A DNA stretch of 64,000 nucleotides from Candidatus Ozemibacter sibiricus (lineage in GTDB: Bacteria; Muiribacteriota; Ozemobacteria; Ozemobacterales; Ozemobacteraceae). Within the stretch, counting starts at the first letter, position 1. Each line of letters begins with the position of its first letter. Both the position numbers and the translations under genes were made by a program. The stretch spans positions 124,001-188,000 of the forward strand of contig QOQW01000004.1 of NCBI GenBank assembly GCA_003327425.1, given 5' to 3'. Shown one piece after another: positions 15,385 to 22,465 of the stretch. The notes beneath the pieces are model-generated. The model was not told the DNA's origin. It saw only the letters and a list, made by a program, of their open reading frames with translations, and ran no database searches.

Positions 15385-16508
15385 ACCGCCAGGGCCAGGG
15401 AAGCGGCCATCCCGGCGGGGTCACTCCAGGCCACCCGGGCGAGCATCCTGGGAGGGATGGTGGCGGCCTGCTCCCCGATGGGGGGCGGCGGCTGCAATTG
15501 CTGGCCTGGGAGACCACGCAGGCCTGCACCCTGGCCTGCCCGCATTGCCGCGCCGATGCCTGCCTCGAACGGCCCGCCGGCGAACTGACCACCGACGAAG
15601 GCCGACGACTTCTGCGCGAGGCGGCCCGGGTCGGCCCCGGCATCATCATTTTGAGCGGGGGCGAACCCCTGCTGCGCGATGACCTCGAAGACCTCGCCGC
15701 GGCCGGTACGGCGGCCGGGCACACCGTGGTGGTCGCCACCAACGACGGCCGGTTGCTGACCCGCGAGCGGATCGCTTCCCTGCGGGAGGCTGGCGTGCGA
15801 CGCTACAGCTTCAGCGTCCACTTTCCCGACGAGGAGGGGCAGGATGCGTTCACCGGCCGTCCCGGCACCCTGCAAGCCACGCGAGAAGCGTTCGCCCGGC
15901 TGCGCGCCGCGGGCATCGGTTTCCAGATCAACACCACCGTCATGCGCGGCAACGCTGAACGGCTCGAGGAGATCAGGCGCCTGGCGCTCGACCTCGGGGC
16001 GGCCGCGTGGCACCTGTTCTTCGTCGTGCCGACCGGGCGGGCGGCCGCTCCGCCCCGCTCGGCCCCGCTGACCGACTCGGAGATCGAGAAGGTTCTGCGT
16101 TGGGCGGCGGGCATCGAGGCGACCGCCGGCCTGCCGATGAAGATCACCTGCGCGCCGCACTATGCCAGGATCAAAGCCGAGATGGGGCTGAAGAACACCC
16201 AGCGCGGCCGCGGCTGCATGGCCGGCGACGGCTTCGCCTTCGTCAGCAGCCGAGGCGAGGTGAAACCCTGCGGCTATTTCGACCTGAGCGTCGGCAACGT
16301 CCGGCAGACTCCCTTCGACGTCATCTATCGGGAAGCGCCCGTCTTTCGCGATCTCCGGCAGCCCGACCGCTTGGAAGGCGCCTGCGGCGCCTGTGCCTAC
16401 CGCAAGGTCTGCGGGGGCTGTCGGGCTCGCGCCCTGGCCGTCAGCGGCCGCTACCTCGGCGACGACCCGCACTGCCCGCGCGCGCACGCTTCGCGTTCGG
16501 CCCCCTAG
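15381..16508 (+). CDS. ahbD: AhbD/NirJ-like radical SAM enzyme of alternative heme synthesis
   Basis: A 375-residue radical SAM protein. The CX3CX2C cluster (C49, C53, C56 in CTLACPHC) binds the SAM-reducing 4Fe-4S cluster, with ILSGGEPLLR following. The C-terminus has a second cysteine set (CGACAYRKVCGGCRARA), as in SPASM-type proteins. HLFFVVPTGRA and GRGCMAGDGFAFVSSRGEVKPCGY resemble AhbD, which turns Fe-coproporphyrin III into protoheme; AhbC or the heme d1 enzyme NirJ are the alternatives. The neighbours ahbA and ahbB favour a siroheme-dependent heme route. An N-terminal extension of about 37 residues is rich in Gly, His and Pro. The start overlaps the hemB stop. Confidence 0.8.
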   Translation: MNRQGQGSGHPGGVTPGHPGEHPGRDGGGLLPDGGRRLQLLAWETTQACTLACPHCRADACLERPAGELTTDEGRRLLREAARVGPGIIILSGGEPLLRDDLEDLAAAGTAAGHTVVVATNDGRLLTRERIASLREAGVRRYSFSVHFPDEEGQDAFTGRPGTLQATREAFARLRAAGIGFQINTTVMRGNAERLEEIRRLALDLGAAAWHLFFVVPTGRAAAPPRSAPLTDSEIEKVLRWAAGIEATAGLPMKITCAPHYARIKAEMGLKNTQRGRGCMAGDGFAFVSSRGEVKPCGYFDLSVGNVRQTPFDVIYREAPVFRDLRQPDRLEGACGACAYRKVCGGCRARALAVSGRYLGDDPHCPRAHASRSAP

Positions 16509-16680
16509 CGACTCCGTTTGTTCCTGGCCACAGCATGCGCGAGCGCGAGCGCGCGCCAGGTCGCCCGCCCGGCATCGCTCTTTCCCAACTCCGCCGCGGT
16601 CGTTTCGCAGCCCCCAGGAGGGCATTCCCAGGCCGGGGCGTCTGGCTTCCCCTCAAGATGCCCCAGGCGATCCGAAATAG

Positions 16681-16689
16681 TGGTATATT
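16681..16689 (+). promoter_or_regulatory. Possible extended -10 promoter before ahbA
   Basis: TGGTATATT forms an extended -10 element (TGn plus TATATT) without a recognisable -35. It lies in the 242-base gap between ahbD and ahbA; apart from it I see nothing clear in that gap. Confidence 0.35.
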
Positions 16690-16750
16690 TCCGAATGTGC
16701 TCGAGGGGTGAGCCCCACCCACCTCTACGACCAGAAAGGAACTTGGACGC

Positions 16751-17194
16751 ATGGACGAAAAAGATCGCGAGATCATCCGCCTGCTGCAGGGCGATTTCCC
16801 CCTGACCCCCGAGCCCTATCGGGCCATCGGCGACAAGCTCTGGCTGGACGAGATGTCGGTCATTTCGCGGATCGCCAACTTGATCCAGACGGGCGTCATC
16901 CGGCATTTCGGGCCCTTCTTCGACAGCCGCAAACTGGGGTACACCGGCGCGCTGATGGCCATGGACGTTCCCGCCGACCAGATCGAAGACGTCGCCGAGC
17001 TGGTCAACAGCTATGCCGAGATCACCCACAACTACCTGCGCGACGGTACCCCGAACATGTGGTTCACCGTCATCGCCCGTGACGCCGCCCGCCGCGACCA
17101 GATCCTCAAGGAGATCCGAGCCAGGTCAGGCATCCGCGACATCCTGATGTTTCCGGCCCGGCGGCTGTTCAAGGTCCGCGTCGACCTCGACTGA
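16751..17194 (+). CDS. ahbA: Siroheme decarboxylase subunit, AhbA-like (Lrp/AsnC-type)
   Basis: A 147-residue protein with an N-terminal winged-helix (residues 1-60, DKLWLDEMSVISRIANLIQTGVIRHFG) and a C-terminal ferredoxin-like domain, the layout shared by AsnC regulators and the AhbA/AhbB and NirD/L/G/H decarboxylases. MWFTVIA near residue 100 corresponds to the conserved NxWFT-type strand of this family. AhbA and AhbB together remove two acetate carboxyls from siroheme to give 12,18-didecarboxysiroheme. GAAAGGAAC precedes the ATG. The pairing with the next gene and placing between hemB and hemL argue for a metabolic enzyme instead of a transcription factor. Confidence 0.82.
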   Translation: MDEKDREIIRLLQGDFPLTPEPYRAIGDKLWLDEMSVISRIANLIQTGVIRHFGPFFDSRKLGYTGALMAMDVPADQIEDVAELVNSYAEITHNYLRDGTPNMWFTVIARDAARRDQILKEIRARSGIRDILMFPARRLFKVRVDLD

Positions 17195-17206
17195 AGGAGA
17201 CAAGCC

Positions 17207-17698
17207 ATGGTTGAGATGAGCCTCAAGGAACGGAACCTGTTGAAAGAGCTGGAAGGCGGTTTCAAGCTGGAGCGCAGTCCCTTCAAGCGCATCGCCCGCG
17301 AACTCGGCTACACCGAGCAGGAAGTCATCGAGACCATCAAGAAATTCCGTGACAATGGGGTGATCCGGCGCATCGGCATCGCCGTGCGGCCCGAACGGCT
17401 CGGGCAGACCTGCAACGCCCTCGTCGTCTGGGATGTTCCCCAAGCGCGGGTCGAGGAAGTGGGCACGCTGATGGCGGCCCGCCCCGAGATCTCGCACTGC
17501 TACGACCGGGAAACCCCCGCCGGCTGGACCGGCAACCTGTTCACCATGATCCATGCCAAGGATGAACTCCATCTGGCCAAGATCCTGAGCGAACTGACCG
17601 AGGCCACCGGCCTGCACCCGGTCAAGATCCTGCGCACCGTTCGCGAACTGAAGAAGACTTCGATGCGCTATTTCACTCAGGAGGCAGATGAATCATGA
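17207..17698 (+). CDS. ahbB: Siroheme decarboxylase subunit, AhbB-like
   Basis: A 163-residue homologue of the preceding gene, 12 bases downstream, with AAGGAG before the ATG. The winged-helix part (about residues 5-60) ends KKFRDNGVIRRIGIAVRPERLG, and the second domain carries ISHCYDRETPAGWTGNLFTMIHA, matching the HCYxR...NLFxMIH signature of AhbB/NirD-type siroheme decarboxylases. It should form a heterodimer with the AhbA-like protein. The stop overlaps the hemL start (ATGA), so translation of the two is coupled. Confidence 0.85.
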   Translation: MVEMSLKERNLLKELEGGFKLERSPFKRIARELGYTEQEVIETIKKFRDNGVIRRIGIAVRPERLGQTCNALVVWDVPQARVEEVGTLMAARPEISHCYDRETPAGWTGNLFTMIHAKDELHLAKILSELTEATGLHPVKILRTVRELKKTSMRYFTQEADES

Positions 17699-18978
17699 CC
17701 ACCAATCGCCAGGCCCTCGAGGCCGCCACCCGCGTCTTCCCCGGTGGGGTCAACAGCCCCGTGCGCGCCTTCGGCGCGGTTGGCGGCGATCCCCTTTTCA
17801 TGGTCCGCGGCGCGGGCGCCCGCGTCACCGACCTCGAGGGGAAGACCTACCTCGATTACGTAGGCTCCTGGGGCCCGCTGATCCTCGGCCATGCCGACCC
17901 CGACGTGGTCAAGGCCGTCAGCGCGGCGGCCGAGCGCGGCACCACCTTCGGCGCCCCGACCCTGGCCGAAACCGAGCTGGCCGAGGAGATCCGCGAGGCC
18001 TTCCCCGCCATGGAGAAGATGCGCCTGGTCAGCAGCGGCACCGAGGCGACGATGTCGGCCATCCGGCTGGCCCGCGGCGTCACCGGTCGCCCGCTGATCG
18101 TCAAGTTCGACGGCTGCTACCACGGGCACGCCGACTCGCTGCTGGTGGCCGCGGGTTCGGGCGTCGCCACGCTGGGCCTTCCCGGCTGCCCCGGCGTCCC
18201 CGAGAGCATCGCGGCCAACACGCTGGTGGTGCCGTTCAACGATCGCAAAGCGGTCGAGAAGGTCTTCGAAACCCATGGGACCAAGATCGCCGCGGTCATC
18301 GTCGAGCCGGTCTGCGGCAACATGGGGGTCGTCACGCCGCTGAAGGGCTATCTGGCCGACCTGCGCAAGCTGACGCGCGACGCCGGCGCCCTGTTGATCT
18401 TCGATGAGGTCATGACCGGCTTCCGGGCCTGTTTCGGCGGCGTCTCGCAGCTCGAAGGGGTGACCCCTGATCTGACCTGTCTGGGCAAGGTGGTCGGCGG
18501 CGGCCTGCCGCTGGCCGTCTACGGCGGCAAGGCGAAGATCATGGCCCACGTCGCCCCCGAAGGGAAGGTCTACCAGGCCGGCACGCTATCCGGGAACCCG
18601 GTGGCGGTGGCCGCCGGCCTGGCCACGCTGCGCAAGATCCGGGGCAACCCCGCCTTCTATCCGACGTTGTTGAAAACCACCGAGAAGCTCTGCGCCGGCC
18701 TCGAAGAAGCGGCCCGCAAATACCGGATCGCCATCCATCTCAACCGCTTCGGGTCGATGTTCACGGTATTCTTCGCCAAAGAGACGGTCATCGATTTCAA
18801 GACGGCCAAGACCGCCGACACCCGGATGTTCGCGCGCTTCTTCCGCGGCATGCTCGAGAAGGGCGTCTACCTGCCGCCGTCGCAGTTCGAGGCGGCCTTC
18901 GTCTCGGCCGCCCATACCGACGAAGACGTGGCCTACACCATCGGTGCCGCGCAACAGGTCTTCGAAACCATGCGCTGA
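17695..18978 (+). CDS. hemL: Glutamate-1-semialdehyde 2,1-aminomutase
   Basis: A 427-residue PLP enzyme converting glutamate-1-semialdehyde to 5-aminolevulinate, the C5 route. Length and motifs fit: FPGGVNSPVRAFGAVGG at the N-terminus, LVSSGTEATMSAIRLARG, KFDGCYHGHADSLL, LIFDEVMTGFR, and the PLP-lysine region CLGKVVGGGLPLAVYGG. It supplies the substrate for HemB encoded at the head of the cluster. The start overlaps ahbB by four bases. An 18-pair inverted repeat lies 20 bases after the stop. Confidence 0.95.
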   Translation: MTTNRQALEAATRVFPGGVNSPVRAFGAVGGDPLFMVRGAGARVTDLEGKTYLDYVGSWGPLILGHADPDVVKAVSAAAERGTTFGAPTLAETELAEEIREAFPAMEKMRLVSSGTEATMSAIRLARGVTGRPLIVKFDGCYHGHADSLLVAAGSGVATLGLPGCPGVPESIAANTLVVPFNDRKAVEKVFETHGTKIAAVIVEPVCGNMGVVTPLKGYLADLRKLTRDAGALLIFDEVMTGFRACFGGVSQLEGVTPDLTCLGKVVGGGLPLAVYGGKAKIMAHVAPEGKVYQAGTLSGNPVAVAAGLATLRKIRGNPAFYPTLLKTTEKLCAGLEEAARKYRIAIHLNRFGSMFTVFFAKETVIDFKTAKTADTRMFARFFRGMLEKGVYLPPSQFEAAFVSAAHTDEDVAYTIGAAQQVFETMR

Positions 18979-18998
18979 TCCAGGTTTTCTCCAAACGA

Positions 18999-19037
18999 GA
19001 CATCGGCGGCGTCCATCTGATGGACGCCGCCGATGTC
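18999..19037. terminator. Perfect 18-bp hairpin between convergent genes
   Basis: Arms 18999-19016 and 19020-19037 are exact complements around the loop CTG. It separates hemL (plus) from the pilin-like gene (minus). No T-run follows on either strand, so it is a probable but non-canonical bidirectional terminator. Confidence 0.6.
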
Positions 19038-19094
19038 CTGGAAGAGCTCCGTCAGCCGGCAATCATCAGCGCCGGCAGACCGCCGAGCGGACGA

Positions 19095-19952
19095 TCAGTT
19101 CTTCGGGGTGATCTTGACCGGGGCGGTGCGGACGGCATAGCGCAAGGGGCGATTGGGATCGGTTGAGCTGCGTTCCCATTTGACGTACAGGATGTTCCGA
19201 TTGAGGCGCTCGCGATCGACGACGACCTCTTTGTAGTTCTGCAGGATGGCCACATCATCCTTCAACGCGATGCTATGCACACCGACTTTGGGCATGTTCA
19301 AAGTGCTGGTCACCCGGCAGATGATCGTCGTATGGGTGGCGGTATCATCGGTGTACCCCGGTTCGAGCGTAGGCTCGGACATAATGTTGAACGTCAGGGT
19401 AGAAACCACCTGATTGTTTTCATAGACGTCGAAATGCGTTGGCGAAACGGCATTCCCGAGCACCAGGACCGATTTGTTGAAGTGGAGGTAGATGAGGTCG
19501 TCGACATCGAGGGCGCGGTTGTTGTTGGAGTCTTCCCACTCGATCTTCCGAAGGGCGAGTTCCTTGACATAGTATTCGCGAATGTCGTCTTTTTCGGATC
19601 GGGAATCGGGTCCTTCGCTGTAGACGAAACAGCCGTAGGGATCGAGCTTGTAATTCTTGCTCCAGGGATCGAGGGGAATATTGGTCAGATACTGGCCCTG
19701 AAGACCGACGAAGTCGTTCTCGCCCAGCAGCGGAATGAACGGGCTGGTGGAGGCGAGAGGCCCTTGATAGGGGATGTCTTCCCGGGAATTGTACAGGATG
19801 ACGGCCTGCCGAAGGACATCGAGGTCGGCCTTGGCTTTGCTGATCTTGGATTCCCTGACGTAATCGGAATAGTAGGGGGCGGCCACCCCCACGAGGATAG
19901 CGATGATGGTAATGACGACCAGCAGTTCGATCAGTGAGAAACCTCGTTTCAT
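19095..19952 (-). CDS. Type II secretion/type IV pilin-like protein with calcium-loop motif
   Basis: A 285-residue protein with a class III prepilin signal MKRG before FSLIELLVVITIIAIL: cleavage after G4, glutamate at mature position 5, then a hydrophobic helix. Residues 30-75 continue the pilin helix (SKISKAKADLDVLRQAVILY), as in GspG-type pseudopilins, and NIPLDPWSKNYKLDPYG is the typical major-pseudopilin region. It is twice the usual length; the extra C-terminal domain is beta-rich. A DSNNNRALDVDDL segment looks like an EF-hand/dockerin calcium loop. AGGAG precedes the ATG at 19952; the frame is open further upstream but that part lacks a signal. It has its own promoter and sits far from the other pilin genes at 57-61 kb. 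Confidence 0.85.
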   Translation of the reverse strand: MKRGFSLIELLVVITIIAILVGVAAPYYSDYVRESKISKAKADLDVLRQAVILYNSREDIPYQGPLASTSPFIPLLGENDFVGLQGQYLTNIPLDPWSKNYKLDPYGCFVYSEGPDSRSEKDDIREYYVKELALRKIEWEDSNNNRALDVDDLIYLHFNKSVLVLGNAVSPTHFDVYENNQVVSTLTFNIMSEPTLEPGYTDDTATHTTIICRVTSTLNMPKVGVHSIALKDDVAILQNYKEVVVDRERLNRNILYVKWERSSTDPNRPLRYAVRTAPVKITPKN

Positions 19953-20050
19953 GACTACGCTCCTGGCGGGAGTGGCATTCCTGGAGTTCTGGGACGAGAC
20001 ATCGCTTCCATCGGCATGAATGGCACGATCATGAATGTTCCAAGCCGAAA

Positions 20051-20078
20051 AAAGTATCCATTCTCGGAAAATTGTCAA
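20051..20078 (-). promoter_or_regulatory. Promoter of the pilin-like gene
   Basis: On the minus strand TTGACA (20078-20073), 16-base spacer, TACTTT (20056-20051). The remaining gap to the next gene (20079-20225) shows only a weak hairpin ATCCTC/GAGGAT at 20189-20208. Confidence 0.55.
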
Positions 20079-20225
20079 CACCTCATTTCGGCACCGCAAC
20101 CGTGGCCCGAATACCAAATAACCTCCCCCGGTCCTTGCCGACGGATCGGGCGTCAGGCCCCAGGAGCCAACGCCGGAGGAGAGACCCGATCCTCCGCAGA
20201 GCGAGGATGACCACCCCGGATGGGG

Positions 20226-21923
20226 CTATTTGAAACGGTTCTTGGCCGCCTTGATGTCTTTGATCATCTCGGCGATGGTCTGCAGACGGGCTTGGGTCGC
20301 TCGCACCATTTCCGCCTTCAGATCCTTGTCGCCCGAGAACTTCTTCCAGTATTCGAGCTGAGCCCGGTTGTAGGCTTTGATCTTCTCGGCTTCGGCCAGG
20401 GCTTTGTCCCATTCGCCCTTGCGTTTGAATTCTTCCAGCCGATTCTCCCAGGCGGCGAGGTCTTCGCCAGCTTCCTGTCGATAGCTCAACTCATTGAGTT
20501 TCTGGGCGAGCTGATCTTTCGTCAGCAGCCCGACTTTCTTCATCTCCTTGTAGTAGAACTCGACCTGGGCCAGATCGCCCCGCGCCCGGGCCAGTTCGAT
20601 CAAACCCTCGTAGGCCTCCTGATCGGCCTTGTCGAGGGCGAGCATCTGCCGGTAGGCCTTTTCCCGCTGATCTTCCGAGCCGGTGGCCGCCAGATCGGCC
20701 AGCTCGGCGCGCCGCCCTTCACGCTTTTCCGTCTCGATCTCCTCGATCTCGATCCTGGCCAGCTCGCCGACATCGGAACGACGTTCGAGGCCCCTGAAGA
20801 CGGTCAGGGCCTTGTCGAGATCTCCGGCGGCCCGATAGATCCGACCGATGCGCAAAGGCGCTTCACCCCGCCTGGCATCGAGCGAGAACGCCTTGTCATA
20901 CGCCTTGATCGCCTTGTCGTCGTCGCCCCGCGCTTCGTAGATCTCGGCCAGCTCGAACCATCCGGTGGCGGGGTCTTCGGACGTGCGGATGGCCTTCTGG
21001 TATTCGGCGATGGCTTCTTCGACCTTGCCGGTGTCGTTGAGGGCCCGGGCCAGATCATAGCCGATCAGCTTCTTGAGGTCTTTTTCCTTGCGCCCGAGCT
21101 GGCGGGCCTTTTCGAACGCGGCGGCCGCCTCGGCCGGTTTGTTGGTGGCCTCGTAGGCCTTCCCCAGCAACCAATGGGCGTCGCCTGATGATTCATCCAG
21201 CCGCAAGGCGGCCTGCAAGACCTCGATCGCTTCGGTGTTCCGTTGCTGAGCCAGGAGCGCCGCCCCGAGCGACTCCAGGATCTGCCGGTCTTCGGGGGCC
21301 CCGGCGCGGGCCTGGGTCAGCAGGGCGATCGCCTCGTCGTACCGCTCTTCCTGGAGAGCCTTGTAGCCCAATTGGGCGAGGGCTCCGGCGTGCCGGGGTT
21401 CGATCTGGCGGACCTTCTCATAGAGAGCGAACGCTTCGTCGGGCTGCCGGCGGTCCATCAGCACCTCGGCCAGCCGGAACATGACGTCGGCCGATTCGGG
21501 CCAGACCTGCAACGCGGCGCGAAGGTGCTCCTCGGCCTGCTTGAGCGGGCCTTCCTGGGCCTGCATGATCCCGAGGTAATAGTGGGCCAACCCGTCGGAG
21601 GGATCTTTTTTGAGGATCTTGCGCAGGGCGGCCATGACCGCCTTTTTTTCCTTGGCCGAGCCCATTTCGAACTCGCGCCAGGCGTTCTCATACCAGGAAT
21701 CAGGACGGTCGCGCAGGGACTCCTCTTCCTTGGCCTTCTTCCCTTTCGGCGCACGCCGAGACGCTTTCGGCGCGCTGGCCGTCGTCGTCGTCTTCTTCTT
21801 GCGGGGGGCGGCCGCGGCGACGTCGGTCAACATCCCCGCCAGAACGAGGCCGACCAGGGCCAGAAAAAGACAAGGCCGCCCGATCAGGGCGGCAGGGCGA
21901 GAGCGAGGCAAAGCAACCGACAT
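20226..21923 (-). CDS. Exported TPR repeat protein
   Basis: A 565-residue protein; AAGGAGG six bases upstream fixes the ATG at 21923. An N-terminal signal or anchor (residues 18-38, CLFLALVGLVLAGMLTDVAAAA) is followed by a Lys/Ala/Thr-rich segment and then about ten tetratricopeptide repeats (residues 80-400), for example AHYYLGIMQAQEGPLKQAEEHLRAAL. The last 150 residues are charged helices with EELARARGDLAQVEF-like units. It is probably a periplasmic scaffold. It follows the DUF4079 gene by 72 bases and may share its transcript. Confidence 0.82.
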   Translation of the reverse strand: MSVALPRSRPAALIGRPCLFLALVGLVLAGMLTDVAAAAPRKKKTTTTASAPKASRRAPKGKKAKEEESLRDRPDSWYENAWREFEMGSAKEKKAVMAALRKILKKDPSDGLAHYYLGIMQAQEGPLKQAEEHLRAALQVWPESADVMFRLAEVLMDRRQPDEAFALYEKVRQIEPRHAGALAQLGYKALQEERYDEAIALLTQARAGAPEDRQILESLGAALLAQQRNTEAIEVLQAALRLDESSGDAHWLLGKAYEATNKPAEAAAAFEKARQLGRKEKDLKKLIGYDLARALNDTGKVEEAIAEYQKAIRTSEDPATGWFELAEIYEARGDDDKAIKAYDKAFSLDARRGEAPLRIGRIYRAAGDLDKALTVFRGLERRSDVGELARIEIEEIETEKREGRRAELADLAATGSEDQREKAYRQMLALDKADQEAYEGLIELARARGDLAQVEFYYKEMKKVGLLTKDQLAQKLNELSYRQEAGEDLAAWENRLEEFKRKGEWDKALAEAEKIKAYNRAQLEYWKKFSGDKDLKAEMVRATQARLQTIAEMIKDIKAAKNRFK

Positions 21924-21995
21924 GGGGCACCTCCTTGTCGTTCGGACCTGTCCGTGAACCGGCCGGGCCACGGTCGCGCGGCCGGCCGAGCCCCC

Positions 21996-22451
21996 TCAGT
22001 TCAAGGGACTCAACCCCCAGATCAAGATGGCCAGACCGGTTCCGGCCGAGAGGAGACCGAAAGCGGCGATGACATAGACCATATTCATATGGAACGTCAG
22101 GAACCGTTCACGAATGCGCGGTTTCACCACGTTCTTGATGCTGAGCCCCAGCAGCAACGACATCACCAGACATCCCAGGATGACGCTACCGATGAAGCCA
22201 TGGCCGTAGGTCTGCAGGAAGGGTTGCTGGGCCCCGAGCACCGAAGAGGTGATGAAGATGCCACCGAACAGTCCGGCCAGGCACAGACCGGTCAGGGCAT
22301 AGCCCCAGGTGCGATGCTGCTCGAGCAGCCCAGGCCGCTTGACGAACTCTGGAGACTTTTCCTTCATCTCGGCGATCTTCTGCCCGAGGGCTCTTTGCCA
22401 GTAGAGGAAGACGAAGAAGCCGATCATCACCAGCGGATGGATGAACTTCAC
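21996..22451 (-). CDS. DUF4079-like membrane protein
   Basis: A 151-residue protein with four membrane helices (about residues 4-20, 50-70, 82-103 and 122-145). Histidines at helix ends (H5, H46, H83, H120) are placed as in small heme-b membrane proteins of the cytochrome b561/ferric reductase kind, to which DUF4079 proteins are often compared; heme binding is inferred only. The start is GTG at 22451 with GGAGG six bases before. It begins 14 bases after the proline-rich gene, so they form an operon. Confidence 0.7.
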   Translation of the reverse strand: MKFIHPLVMIGFFVFLYWQRALGQKIAEMKEKSPEFVKRPGLLEQHRTWGYALTGLCLAGLFGGIFITSSVLGAQQPFLQTYGHGFIGSVILGCLVMSLLLGLSIKNVVKPRIRERFLTFHMNMVYVIAAFGLLSAGTGLAILIWGLSPLN

Positions 22452-22465
22452 AGCACACGCCTCCG

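Noticed and set aside
16751-17698. Two AsnC/Lrp transcription regulators
   Set aside because: The tandem arrangement, the HCYxR...NLFxMIH signature and the position between hemB/ahbD and hemL fit siroheme decarboxylase better.
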